DNA from: Marinobacter persicus
GTDB lineage: Bacteria > Pseudomonadota > Gammaproteobacteria > Pseudomonadales > Oleiphilaceae
Direction: 5' to 3'
Length of the DNA: 64,000 nucleotides
Assembly (NCBI RefSeq): GCF_900114155.1
Contig: NZ_FOSC01000001.1
Coordinates: 357,550 to 421,549, forward strand
A model generated the notes under the pieces. The model saw only the letters and a list, made by a program, of their open reading frames with translations. It searched no databases and was not told where the DNA came from. The number at the start of each line of letters is the position of its first letter. The stretch's first letter is position 1. Below, piece after piece: positions 25,508 through 34,062 of this stretch. Position numbers and translations under genes: made by a program.

Positions 25508-26668
25508 ATGACAGTACCCGCATCAACTGGAATCACCCTGGAAACCTGCAGCCGCATTGCCGATATCCCGGAGCCGGTGTGGCGGAGGCTGGCCGGCAGG
25601 GGCAACCCGTTCCTCCGATATGAGTTCTTTCAGGCGCTGGAGGAATCCGGCTGCATCAACACGGCAACCGGCTGGACGCCCAGCTACCTGGTGTTTCGCG
25701 TGGCGGGCGATATCCGTGGCGTGGCACCGGCTTTTCTGAAAAGCCATTCCCGGGGCGAATACGTGTTTGACTGGAGCTGGGCGGACGCCTACGAACGTTA
25801 CGGCCTGCCCTACTACCCGAAGCTTTTGCTGGCCATTCCCTTTACCCCATCCCGGGGACCTCGTTTGTTGCTGGACCCTGAACTAAGAGCCCGGCTCACG
25901 CCGGACATCCTGCACAATTTGCTGGATGAGACCACCCGGCAGACGGGTGCTCATTCCTGGCATCTGTTGTTTCCCGACGCGGAAGATCAACAGCTACTGG
26001 CCCATGATCAGGAACTACACCGAATAGGTTGCCAGTTTCACTGGCATGACCATGGCTACCGGAATTTCAATGATTTTCTCGCGGCGCTGACCTCCCGCAA
26101 GCGCAAGTCGATCCGAAAGGAGCGTCGGCAGGTGGCCGAACAGGGCATCACCTTTCGCCGATTTCACGGCCTCGATATCCCGGATCATGTGCTTTCGGCT
26201 TTTTATGTGTTTTATCAGGCGACTTATTTCAAGCGCGGCCAGCGGCCATATCTGAACAGGGCATTCTTTGAACTTTTGAGGGAGCGGTTGCCGGAGCACT
26301 TGCATGTGGTTATGGCGGTGCACGAGGGTGAGATGATTGCCGGTGCGCTGTTTCTGGCGGGTGAGACGACGCTGTACGGGCGCTATTGGGGCTGCCTGGA
26401 GGAGTACAGTCATCTGCATTTCGAGACCTGTTATTACCAGGGTATCGAGCTGGCTCTGGAGCTGGGGTTGCAGCATTTTGATGCCGGGGCTCAGGGGGAG
26501 CATAAGCTGGTGCGGGGGTTTGAGCCGGTGATTACGCATTCCTGGCATGGGGTGCAGCATCCGGGGTTTCGGGAGGCTATTGCTGATTTTACGGTTGAAG
26601 AGGCGGAGCATGTGCGGGCTTATTTTGAGGAGGCCAAAACGCTCTTACCTTTCCGACGTGAGGGATAG
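25508..26668 (+). CDS. FemAB-like predicted N-acyltransferase (COG3146 type)
   Basis: 386 residues. Two tandem GNAT-like halves: the first has FLRYEFFQALEESGC at about 35-49 and FDWSWADAYERYGLPYYPKL at about 88-107; the second has RKRKSIRKERRQV, FYQATYFKRGQRPYL and the C-terminal LGLQHFDAGAQGEHKLVRGF, the hallmark of this family. Probably a cytosolic acyltransferase; substrate unknown. Codon choice changes within the gene: C-ending codons dominate up to about 26200, while G- and T-ending codons dominate after it. It stands 57 bp after the CpxP-like gene with no obvious terminator between. A structured repeat begins 23 bp after the stop. Confidence 0.88.
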   Translation: MTVPASTGITLETCSRIADIPEPVWRRLAGRGNPFLRYEFFQALEESGCINTATGWTPSYLVFRVAGDIRGVAPAFLKSHSRGEYVFDWSWADAYERYGLPYYPKLLLAIPFTPSRGPRLLLDPELRARLTPDILHNLLDETTRQTGAHSWHLLFPDAEDQQLLAHDQELHRIGCQFHWHDHGYRNFNDFLAALTSRKRKSIRKERRQVAEQGITFRRFHGLDIPDHVLSAFYVFYQATYFKRGQRPYLNRAFFELLRERLPEHLHVVMAVHEGEMIAGALFLAGETTLYGRYWGCLEEYSHLHFETCYYQGIELALELGLQHFDAGAQGEHKLVRGFEPVITHSWHGVQHPGFREAIADFTVEEAEHVRAYFEEAKTLLPFRREG

Positions 26669-26691
26669 TTTCCTTATAACAACAAGACGGC

Positions 26692-26797
26692 CAGTGTTTG
26701 GGGGTGTCTCCCAAAAACCGCTACGAGCACATCCTTGTGCGCTTATTTCAGGCCATCCATGGCCTTCAAAATTTTTGGGAGACACCCCCAAACACTG
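26692..26797 (+). repeat. Structured repeat element, copy A
   Basis: 106 bp. Left arm 26692-26717 and right arm 26772-26797 are perfect reverse complements (26 bp), ending inwards in CCCAAAAA/TTTTTGGG. The 54 nt core holds two hairpins: GCACA-TCCT-TGTGC and GGCCATCCATGGCC, joined by GCTTATTTCA. It lies in the gap between two convergent genes. Its core is nearly identical to copy D but its arms are unrelated in sequence. Family not recognised. Confidence 0.9.
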
Positions 26798-26905
26798 ACC
26801 TGATTTGTGCCAAGCCTTTAGGCTCACCGTTCCCTGGTATGCATCACAATGCCTATGCTCAGCAATGAGATTACCAACGAACACGACTGAAAACGCGAAC
26901 TATCC

Positions 26906-28228
26906 TCACAGCTTGGCAAACTCCAGATACCGGCTGGCCGCCTGCTTCTTCTCGTCCTGGCTGTTGAGCATTTCCAACCGTAGCCGGTCAATCAGGTTCA
27001 TGTAGTCATCCAGCGGGGACTTTTTCTCGCCATTCGGCTTTCCGGCTTCCAGAAATTCTTTCTGCTGCTGGCGAATGTCTTCGAGTTTTTCCAGCGCTTT
27101 TTCGATGGCGGCGATCCGGGCATCGGTTCGGCCGTTGCCATCGGAGTTGCCATTGCTCTGACGACCGGCACCGGTCACTCCCAGTGAGGTTTCCACCGGC
27201 GGAACGGTTTCAGTGTTCTGCTCTGCCAGGTCCAGTTCTTCAAGGGTGCGCACTTCGCCGTCGGTGGTCAGGTAGATGCCGGACGCTTTAATCTGGCCAA
27301 GCGGCACGCCCTGTGGGTTGGTGAGGGTGAAGCGGTCCTGGGCGCTGTCGACATACAGCGCCTGCACACCGACGTCTTTCAGGGAGCGCAGTTCTTCGTC
27401 GCCTTCGGCGGTTTGTACCCAGACCTGGAGTTGGGAGAAGATGTCGTCGTTGGCATCGATCCAGCGGTTGCCGTCGTCGTCGAATGCGGCCAGTTCGCTG
27501 AAACCGGAGCCGCTTTTCGGGCCGAACAGTTCGCTGCCGTTGTCCACTTTGCCGTTGCCGTTTCGGTCAAACACCAGGTATCCGCTGCCGCTGCCCAGGC
27601 TGGCGAATTCTCCGGTTTTGCCATCGCCGTTCATATCGAACTCAAACAGGCTGTCGGTGAGCTGTGCGGTGGTTGAGCCGAAGTTGATCACCAGGGGATC
27701 GGTCATGGGCCGTTCCTGGATTTGCACCAGTTCGGAATACTCGTAGCTGCGCGACTGGGATTGGCGCAGCGACAGGGTGAAGTCGATGCTTTCGCCGTTT
27801 TCCAGGGTAATGCTGCCACTGGATGCAAAGCTGCGGGTTTCGCTTTCGGAGTAGAACAGGTATTGCCCCGCCTGAACGCTGACGCTGGCCTGGGGTTCTG
27901 CGACGGTATCGCCGCCCAGCGCAGCTCGGCTGACGGTCAGGGCCTGCTGGCCGAGCAGGAACAGCTCGGAGGACTGTTCGACGAATTCGGCGCTGGTGTA
28001 GCTGGCGGTGCGGTCGTTGCACTGCACCTGGCTGGAGCTGCTGAAGGCAAGCTGTTCCTGGCTGCTGTAGTGGTAAGCCGCCTGGCGGAACAGGGAGCGC
28101 TGGCTGGCACCGGTTTGCGCTTCTTGCGAGGCCGGGGCCTGTTGGCGGATGCGCAACTGGCTGGCGTCCATCGCCGATACCTGGCGGGTGCTGTTCTGGG
28201 TGAAGGAAATCTGGCTGGAAGCAATCAT
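26906..28228 (-). CDS. Hypothetical protein with EF-hand-like calcium loops
   Basis: 440 residues, no signal peptide. The N-terminal 200 residues are rich in Q, S, A and R (RIRQQAPASQEAQTG). Three acidic loops follow at about 205-290: DMNGDGKTGEF, DRNGNGKVDNGSELF and DDDGNRWIDANDDIF, the dockerin/EF-hand arrangement found in calcium-dependent extracellular and RTX-type proteins. The C-terminus has a charged helix (RIAAIEKALEKLEDIRQQQKE). Family membership beyond this is not recognised; export, if any, would need a non-Sec route. Convergent with the FemAB-like gene across repeat A. Confidence 0.72.
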   Translation of the reverse strand: MIASSQISFTQNSTRQVSAMDASQLRIRQQAPASQEAQTGASQRSLFRQAAYHYSSQEQLAFSSSSQVQCNDRTASYTSAEFVEQSSELFLLGQQALTVSRAALGGDTVAEPQASVSVQAGQYLFYSESETRSFASSGSITLENGESIDFTLSLRQSQSRSYEYSELVQIQERPMTDPLVINFGSTTAQLTDSLFEFDMNGDGKTGEFASLGSGSGYLVFDRNGNGKVDNGSELFGPKSGSGFSELAAFDDDGNRWIDANDDIFSQLQVWVQTAEGDEELRSLKDVGVQALYVDSAQDRFTLTNPQGVPLGQIKASGIYLTTDGEVRTLEELDLAEQNTETVPPVETSLGVTGAGRQSNGNSDGNGRTDARIAAIEKALEKLEDIRQQQKEFLEAGKPNGEKKSPLDDYMNLIDRLRLEMLNSQDEKKQAASRYLEFAKL

Positions 28229-28313
28229 GGCGCTGGGACCTCAACTCATTTGCGAGCTTATCGGCCTCACCCCGGATTACTTGAGCAATTTGTGATCAAA
28301 TCAATTCAAGGGC

Positions 28314-28625
28314 TTAGAGGAAGTAGCGCACCGCCGCAGCCGCAATCAAACCGGCACTGATCGCCGGCAGTGGCTTGCGCAACGCCAGCATGGTCAGGCC
28401 GGTAGCCACCAGTGCGGCCAGGGCACCCAGATCGCCTTCTACCGCCATGGGCACGATGATGGCGATCAGCACGGAGCTGGCCATGGTGTTGATGAAGCTT
28501 TCCACCCGGGGACTGATGGGCACGAAGGACATCAGGAACACGCCGCCGAAGCGGGTGACCAGAGTCACCAGTGCCATGATGGCGATCAGGCCAAGGATAC
28601 CGGCGGAGGTGGTTTCAATGGCCAT
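28314..28625 (-). CDS. azlD: AzlD family branched-chain amino acid export subunit
   Basis: 103 residues from the ATG at 28625, which overlaps the end of azlC by 11 bp and has AGGA upstream; an upstream start inside azlC is rejected. Four hydrophobic segments and the motif LVTRFGGVFLMSFVPISPRV at about 20-39 match AzlD. It is the small partner of AzlC in an LIV-E type exporter. Confidence 0.88.
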   Translation of the reverse strand: MAIETTSAGILGLIAIMALVTLVTRFGGVFLMSFVPISPRVESFINTMASSVLIAIIVPMAVEGDLGALAALVATGLTMLALRKPLPAISAGLIAAAAVRYFL

Positions 28626-29364
28626 CGGCGGTATCCTCCTGTTTTTCACCGGCGGTCTTGCCAGGGGATTCCAGCCAGAAGAAACCGATAGCACCGCCGG
28701 CCAGCGCCCCGACAACCACGTGCATGTTCGGCGGCAACCACTTCCAGGCGGCCAGTGACGCGCTGCCGGCGACCAGCCAGGCCACCAGTACCCGAGGGGA
28801 TTTCTTGCCGCCCAGGGCCATGGCCAGCAGGAAACAGCCCAGCACCATGTCCAGCCCGAAGGCTTTCGGGTTCTGCATCAGCCCGCCGAAATACACACCC
28901 AGCGCGGTACCAATCATCCACGCCAGCCAGATCACCAGACCACCGCCGATGATCACTTCCAGGTTCCGCTTACCGCTCTGGTATTCCTGCGCCGCCACCG
29001 CCCAGTTGGCATCGGTCAATACCAGCAGCAATCCGTAACGTTTGCCGGGGGACACATCCCGGAGCATGGGGTACAACGAGGCGCCCATCAGCAAATGGCG
29101 GGAGTTAATCGCGAACACCACGGCGATCATGGGTAACACGGAGATTTCCGGCCCCCACATATCCAGTACCGCAAACTGTGAAGCTCCGGCGAAAACCGTG
29201 CTGCTCATCAGCAACGATTGCAGAGGAGAAAGCCCGGTCTGCGCAGCCGCCAGGCCGAAGGCAGCACCAAACGCCATGACGAAAAACGAAATGGGGAGCA
29301 AACGAAAAAATTCCGCGCGCACCCTGTGCGGCTGGAACTGATATGGATAGTGGGCTAATGGCAT
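28615..29364 (-). CDS. azlC: AzlC family branched-chain amino acid permease
   Basis: 249 residues. Starts with a cytosolic stretch (FRLLPISFFVMAFGAAFG) followed by about seven membrane segments. The signature FAGASQFAVLDMWG at about 58-71 and NSRHLLMGASLYPML at about 86-100 are typical of AzlC. The C-terminus extends past the usual end with a charged tail. It is expected to export branched-chain or similar amino acids with AzlD. Confidence 0.9.
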   Translation of the reverse strand: MPLAHYPYQFQPHRVRAEFFRLLPISFFVMAFGAAFGLAAAQTGLSPLQSLLMSSTVFAGASQFAVLDMWGPEISVLPMIAVVFAINSRHLLMGASLYPMLRDVSPGKRYGLLLVLTDANWAVAAQEYQSGKRNLEVIIGGGLVIWLAWMIGTALGVYFGGLMQNPKAFGLDMVLGCFLLAMALGGKKSPRVLVAWLVAGSASLAAWKWLPPNMHVVVGALAGGAIGFFWLESPGKTAGEKQEDTADGH

Positions 29365-29412
29365 CGGGTAAAGCTAGGCGCCCTGCCTCCAAATACGAAT
29401 AGGCAATAACCC

Positions 29413-30315
29413 CTACAGGCACGCCACCGTGGTTTTAAGGGTTTCACCAATACGCGCGTTGAGTTTCAAATCGACCAGCTTTTCGGCCCGGGTACGCCCG
29501 AGGTTCAGGGTGGCAATCGGCTTTTGCCAGTCGTGAGCATAGCGACAGAAACGGAGGCCGGAATACACCATCAGGGAGGAGCCAATCACCAACAGGCCGT
29601 CACTGTGCCTGAGGGTATCCAGGGCGGAATAAACCCGTTCTTTGGGGACAAAATCCCCGAAAAACACCACATCCGGCTTCAGGATACCGGCACACTTAGG
29701 GCAGTCGGCTGGCCGGAAGTCGGAAAAATCCACATCCAGATCGGCATCACCATCCGGCGCGGTTTCCGCCGTGTAATGTTCAAAGCCGGGATTGAGCTGG
29801 GCGCAGCGATCGTGCACCTGATCACGCGGGCAGCGATACCCGCAGCTCATGCACACCACCTCATCGGCCCGGCCATGCAGATCGGTGACGGCGTGTGTGC
29901 CGGCTTTCTGGTGCAGGCGGTCCACGTTCTGGGTGACCACCAGCGCACTGTGATTCAACAGCTCCAGATCCGAGATGTAGTGGTGAGCCGGATTCGGCGT
30001 GGCGGTCCGCATCACCGGCCAGCCAATCAGGCTTCGGCCCCAATAGCGCTGGCGGGTCTGGAAGCTTTCCATGAAATCGTTGTGCTGCACCGGCTGCTTG
30101 CGCTTCCAGGCGCCATCACCATCACGGTAATCGGGAATGCCGGAATCGGTGCTCACACCCGCACCGGTGAGAACCATCAGGCGCGGGTAGCGATGGATAA
30201 ACTCCGCCAGCCGCTCGCCCGCCTGCTCTGGCTCGAGCAGGACCGGCGGCCGCTCCGGCTCGGGCAGTCGCTGGCTGGCACTGAACGGACGGCTTCGGTG
30301 GGCAACTGAAGGCAT
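29413..30315 (-). CDS. SIR2-family NAD-dependent protein deacetylase
   Basis: 300 residues. The NAD-binding motifs are GAGVSTDSGIPDYRDGDGAW at about 51-70 and TQNVDRLHQKAG at about 129-140, and the catalytic histidine is in DLHGRADEV. A structural zinc site is given by CMSCGYRCP and CPKC. An extra acidic insertion (DGDADLDVDFSDF) precedes the second Cys pair. It should remove acyl groups from lysines in cytosolic proteins. The spermidine-synthase-like gene lies 15 bp upstream on the same strand. Confidence 0.93.
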   Translation of the reverse strand: MPSVAHRSRPFSASQRLPEPERPPVLLEPEQAGERLAEFIHRYPRLMVLTGAGVSTDSGIPDYRDGDGAWKRKQPVQHNDFMESFQTRQRYWGRSLIGWPVMRTATPNPAHHYISDLELLNHSALVVTQNVDRLHQKAGTHAVTDLHGRADEVVCMSCGYRCPRDQVHDRCAQLNPGFEHYTAETAPDGDADLDVDFSDFRPADCPKCAGILKPDVVFFGDFVPKERVYSALDTLRHSDGLLVIGSSLMVYSGLRFCRYAHDWQKPIATLNLGRTRAEKLVDLKLNARIGETLKTTVACL

Positions 30316-30330
30316 ACGAGCTCCGGCTTA

Positions 30331-31062
30331 TCAGCCCGGTTTCCGGGCCACGTACACGGTGTTGAACGATTCCCGATTCTGGAACGGATTGAAGAAGGAT
30401 ACGACATGGCAGTCAACATCGATGAACACATCCCGAAGTTCAGCCATGAATTCATCATCTTCACCCTCGTTGGACCACATGGCAAACACGCCACGGGGTT
30501 TGAGCTGCCGGGCCATTAGGGCCAGATTTTCAGCTGTGTAGAAACTGGCGTTGGAGTCGTGCAGCAGAGCCCGGGGCGAATGGTCTATATCGAGCAGGAT
30601 GGCGTCGAAACGTTTACCGGGCGCGTCGGGGTCAAAACCGCCAGCGGCGGGATCGGCCACGGCCATGTCGAAAAAGCTGCCGTGCACGTAGCGGCTGCGG
30701 AGATCGTTATTCAGTTCCTGGCCGAGAGGTACAAACTCACGCTCGTGCCAGCTGATCACCGGCTTCAGGTATTCGACGACCAGCAGTTCGGCCACCCGCT
30801 CATGCTTCAGGGCTGCCACGGCGGTGTAGCCCAGGCCCAGGCCGCCCACCACCACGCTCAGGTTGTCGCCTTCGGTGGCTTGCAGGCCAATGTCGGAGAG
30901 GGCAATTTCCGCGTCCACAAACATGCTGGACATGAGAAACTCTTCGCCGAGTTTCACCTCAAAGATGTCCCGGGCGCCGAGAGCCGGGATTTTGCGGCGG
31001 CGGAGGGTAATCTCGCCGATTTCGGAGGGCTGGCTGTCAATTTGTTCGAAGAGTAGTCCCAT
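30331..31062 (-). CDS. Spermidine synthase-like methyltransferase-fold protein
   Basis: 243 residues. The nucleotide site is VVGGLGLGYTAVAALKH at about 71-87, with the acidic strand end VVEYLKPVI; a conserved DAILLDIDHSPRALLH lies at about 153-168. This is the fold of polyamine aminopropyltransferases. The tetrapeptide pattern of true SpeE active sites is not obvious, so the substrate may differ. The stop lies 15 bp before the SIR2 gene; copy B of the structured repeat lies 54 bp upstream of the start. Confidence 0.75.
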   Translation of the reverse strand: MGLLFEQIDSQPSEIGEITLRRRKIPALGARDIFEVKLGEEFLMSSMFVDAEIALSDIGLQATEGDNLSVVVGGLGLGYTAVAALKHERVAELLVVEYLKPVISWHEREFVPLGQELNNDLRSRYVHGSFFDMAVADPAAGGFDPDAPGKRFDAILLDIDHSPRALLHDSNASFYTAENLALMARQLKPRGVFAMWSNEGEDDEFMAELRDVFIDVDCHVVSFFNPFQNRESFNTVYVARKPG

Positions 31063-31116
31063 TTGAGGCTCACTGTTCAGTTACATTCAAAAGGAGATAG
31101 AGAACTTTGGTGATAT

Positions 31117-31230
31117 GGAGTCATTGGGGATGGGTTTCCAAAAAGCGCTCCTGGCGGCCCATCCTTGGGTCGCTTATGCTCCGGCATCCATGCCTCCGCA
31201 AATTTTTGGAAACCCATCCCCAATGACTCC
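31117..31230 (+). repeat. Structured repeat element, copy B
   Basis: 114 bp. Arms 31117-31144 and 31203-31230 are perfect 28 bp reverse complements ending in TTCCAAAAA/TTTTTGGAA. The 58 nt core has hairpins GCCCA-TCCT-TGGGT and GGCAT-CC-ATGCC with linker CGCTTATGCTC. It begins 6 bp after the DUF1415 stop (reading that gene). The core matches copy C closely; the arms do not match. Confidence 0.9.
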
Positions 31231-31236
31231 GACCGG

Positions 31237-31806
31237 CTACTCCCCTGCTCTCCCGGAGTTAGCAGCCTCGAAGCACGAATGAAGTATCGCCTTCATTTTG
31301 TCGGCGCCCAGCTCATCCATCAATTCAATATTCCGCTGCGGAATCCCCTCCACATCCGGATAGCTCTCAATAGCCCTTTCCAGGCTGGCTTCCCGCAGCA
31401 AATGCAACATCGGGTACGGCGACCGGTTGGTGTAATTCTCCGCCGCATCCGGATCGGTATCGGCAAACTGGTAGTCCGGGTGGAAACTGGCAATCTGGAA
31501 AACACCCTCCAGCTCCAGATACGCCAGCAAGCCGTCGGTCACGTCCAGAAATTCATTGTAGGCCGAAAAGTCCTGCAGCACCTGCGGGTGCACCAGCAAC
31601 GTGGTCTCAATCTCCGGCTCATCGTTCAAACGCTGCAGCTCTTCATGCACCGCCTGAACCAACTCATCTTCGGTTTCGGCGCTTGACACCACAAACCGCA
31701 CCCGGTCACGAACCAACTCCCGTTTGGCGAACGGGCACAGGTTGTAGCCAACTACTACGTCTTCGACCCACTTACGGGTTGCGTTCACAATCTGAGATTC
31801 ACTCAC
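31237..31806 (-). CDS. DUF1415 family protein
   Basis: 189 residues, the normal length. The N-terminus WVEDVVVGYNLCPFAKRELV at about 13-32 is the diagnostic segment, with a conserved Cys-Pro-Phe-Ala-Lys. Further hallmarks are LLVHPQVLQDFSAYNEFLD at about 95-113 and FQIASFHPDYQFADTDPDA at about 129-147. Soluble, function unknown. The gene is bracketed on both sides by same-subfamily structured repeats in opposite orientation, at 6 and 44 bp. Confidence 0.92.
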   Translation of the reverse strand: MSESQIVNATRKWVEDVVVGYNLCPFAKRELVRDRVRFVVSSAETEDELVQAVHEELQRLNDEPEIETTLLVHPQVLQDFSAYNEFLDVTDGLLAYLELEGVFQIASFHPDYQFADTDPDAAENYTNRSPYPMLHLLREASLERAIESYPDVEGIPQRNIELMDELGADKMKAILHSCFEAANSGRAGE

Positions 31807-31850
31807 AATAGGTGCCTTTTGTTTTTCCTGAGTACCACTCTGAAGTCAGA

Positions 31851-31965
31851 GCGTGGGTGTGGGTGGGGTCTTCCAAAAATTTGCGGAGCCATGGATGGCG
31901 GAGCATAAGCGCCACAGGGATGTGCCGCAGGAGCGCTTTTTGGAAGACCCCACCCACACCCACGC
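31851..31965 (-). repeat. Structured repeat element, copy C
   Basis: 115 bp. Arms 31851-31879 and 31937-31965 are perfect 29 bp reverse complements, G/T-rich, ending in TTCCAAAAA. Read on the minus strand, the 57 nt core has GCACA-TCCC-TGTGG and GCCAT-CC-ATGGC hairpins and the CGCTTATGCTCCG linker, like copy B but inverted relative to it. It lies 34 bp after the ybiT stop. Confidence 0.9.
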
Positions 31966-31999
31966 CAGCACCCAAGTCATTATCAGTTCGAGCTCAAGG

Positions 32000-33586
32000 T
32001 TAAAAATACCCCTGACTCCGAAGATAATCATCATAAGACCCACTGAAGTCCGTAATCCCATCAGACTTCAACTCAATAATCCGCGTCGCCAAAGAAGACA
32101 CAAACTCCCGGTCGTGACTGACAAAAATCAGCGTCCCCGGATAATTCTCCAGCGCCAGGTTCAGCGCCTCGATGGACTCCATATCCAGGTGGTTCGTCGG
32201 CTCGTCCATCAGCATCACGTTGGGCTTCTGCAGAATCAGCTTACCAAACAGCATGCGCCCCTGCTCGCCCCCGGAAATCACCTTCACCGATTTGCCGATG
32301 TCATCACCCGAGAACAACATCCGCCCCAGCGTGCCACGCACCAGCTGCTCACCACCGGTGGTCCACTGCGACATCCAGTCGGTCAGGGTCTCGTCGGCGG
32401 CGAAATCCGCCGTGTGGTCCTGGGCAAAGTAGCCAACGCGGGCGCTGTCGGTCCACTTCACCTCGCCGCTGTCAGGCTCGTAGGCACCGGCCAGGCACTG
32501 CAGCAAGGTGGTTTTGCCAATGCCGTTCGGGCCGATGATCGCCACCCGCTCGCCGGCTTCAATCTGCAGGTCCAGGTTGTCGAACAGCGGCTCCCCGTCA
32601 AAGCCCTTGGTCAACCCTTTCAGCGTCACCGCCTGGCGATGCAGCTTCTTTTCCTGCTCAAAGCGAATGAAGGGGCTGACCCGGCTCGAAGGCTTTACCT
32701 CCTCCAGCTGGATCTTGTCGATCTGGCGGGCACGGGACGTGGCCTGCTTGGCTTTTGACGCATTCGCCGAGAAACGGCTGACGAACTGCTGCAGCTCGGC
32801 AATCTGAGCCTTCTTCTTGGCGTTGTCTGCCATCATGCGCTCACGGGCCTGGGTGGCAGCGGTCATGTACTCGTCGTAGTTGCCGGGGAACAGGCGCAAT
32901 TCACCGTAATCAAGGTCCGCCATGTGCGTGCATACGCTGTTCAGGAAATGACGGTCGTGGGAGATGATGATCATGGTGCTGTTCCGGGCCACCAGAATGC
33001 TTTCCAGCCAGCGGATGGTGTTGATGTCCAGATGGTTGGTGGGCTCATCCAGCAGCAGTACGTCCGGGTCGGAAAACAACGCCTGGGCCAGCAGCACACG
33101 CAGCTTCCAGCCCGGCGCCAGGGCGCTCATGGGGCCATTGTGTTCTTCCAGCGGGATTTCCAGGCCCAGCAGCAACTCGCCGGCCCGGGAATCGGCGGTA
33201 TAACCGTCCATTTCGGCGAACTGCACTTCCAGGTCCGCCACGGCCATGCCGTCTTCCTCGCTCATTTCCGCCAGCGAGTAGATCCGGTCCCGCTCCTGTT
33301 TTACCTGCCAGAGCTCTTCATGGCCCATGATTACCGTGTCCAGCACGGTGCAGTCTTCGTAGGCAAACTGGTCCTGGCGTAATTTGCCCAGACGGGTATT
33401 GGGTTCGAGCATGACCTGCCCTGCCGAAGGCTCCAGGTCACCCCCAAGGATTTTCATCAGGGTGGATTTTCCGCAACCGTTGGCCCCGATCAGGCCGTAG
33501 CGGTTGCCATTGCCAAACTTGGCGGAAACGTTTTCAAACAGGGGCGCGGCCCCGAACTGCATAGTGATATTGGCGGTGGAAATCAA
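32000..33586 (-). CDS. ybiT: ABC-F family ATPase YbiT
   Basis: 528 residues from a TTG at 33586, giving [12 protein letters not shown] as in E. coli YbiT; the longer ORF start has no support. Two ABC ATPase domains: Walker [10 protein letters not shown] at about 35-43 and GPNGIGKTT at about 355-363, with two DEPTNHLD Walker B-type motifs and the LSPGE-like signatures replaced by ALAPGWKLR and ISGGEQGRM. No membrane domain. The linker between domains ([20 protein letters not shown]) is typical. ABC-F proteins act on the ribosome E site and influence translation. Sequence similarity to YbiT is extensive along the full length. Confidence 0.95.
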   Translation of the reverse strand: MISTANITMQFGAAPLFENVSAKFGNGNRYGLIGANGCGKSTLMKILGGDLEPSAGQVMLEPNTRLGKLRQDQFAYEDCTVLDTVIMGHEELWQVKQERDRIYSLAEMSEEDGMAVADLEVQFAEMDGYTADSRAGELLLGLEIPLEEHNGPMSALAPGWKLRVLLAQALFSDPDVLLLDEPTNHLDINTIRWLESILVARNSTMIIISHDRHFLNSVCTHMADLDYGELRLFPGNYDEYMTAATQARERMMADNAKKKAQIAELQQFVSRFSANASKAKQATSRARQIDKIQLEEVKPSSRVSPFIRFEQEKKLHRQAVTLKGLTKGFDGEPLFDNLDLQIEAGERVAIIGPNGIGKTTLLQCLAGAYEPDSGEVKWTDSARVGYFAQDHTADFAADETLTDWMSQWTTGGEQLVRGTLGRMLFSGDDIGKSVKVISGGEQGRMLFGKLILQKPNVMLMDEPTNHLDMESIEALNLALENYPGTLIFVSHDREFVSSLATRIIELKSDGITDFSGSYDDYLRSQGYF

Positions 33587-33767
33587 GAAAGGAACCTGTC
33601 TGCGTGAGGCCGGCCGGTCGCCGGCAAAAAGAAAGGCGGCATTGTACAGATTTGTCAATGCGACTGTGAGACGGCAGAAACACGGATAAAAGCACTTGCC
33701 TCCCGGTCGATGTCAGGGCAGCATTCCGTTCTCGTATTTCGACTCACTCAAAACAGGACCAACAACT

Positions 33768-34046
33768 ATGACACTAGCAAGTGCACGTCACATTCTGGTT
33801 GACACCGAAACCAAATGCGTGGAGTTGAAACAAGCCATCGAAGGCGGCCAAAGCTTTGCCGAAGTCGCCCGGCAGCACTCTTCGTGCCCGTCCGGCATGA
33901 GAGGCGGAGACCTGGGCTCCTTTGGCCGGGGCCAGATGGTACCGGAATTTGACGAAGCCGTGTTCAACAGTGACCTGAACACCGTGATCGGGCCGGTCAA
34001 AACCCAGTTCGGTTATCATCTGCTGGAAGTGACCGCCCGCGACTGA
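33768..34046 (+). CDS. ppiC: Parvulin-type peptidyl-prolyl isomerase, PpiC-like
   Basis: 92 residues from the ATG at 33768 with AGGA upstream. A complete single parvulin domain: ASARHILVDTE at 4-14 with the active-site histidine, the FAEVARQHSSCPSGMRGGDLG loop region around 30-50, MVPEFDEAVF and the terminal VKTQFGYHLLEV. No signal peptide, so cytosolic. It catalyses cis/trans isomerisation of Xaa-Pro bonds. Divergent from ybiT. Confidence 0.93.
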   Translation: MTLASARHILVDTETKCVELKQAIEGGQSFAEVARQHSSCPSGMRGGDLGSFGRGQMVPEFDEAVFNSDLNTVIGPVKTQFGYHLLEVTARD

Positions 34047-34062
34047 TTCTGCGGCCTGGCCT

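Noticed and set aside
26692..26797. Integron attC site
   Set aside because: Size and hairpin shape are similar, but the RYYYAAC/GTTRRRY ends are absent, copies lie singly behind housekeeping genes, and no integrase is present.
31117..31965. CRISPR-like array
   Set aside because: Only two copies, opposite orientation, a gene between them, and no regular spacers.
31853..32758. 301-codon plus-strand ORF across repeat C and the end of ybiT
   Set aside because: It begins within the repeat's G/T-rich arm and runs antisense through the conserved ATPase; no ribosome-binding site and no family features.
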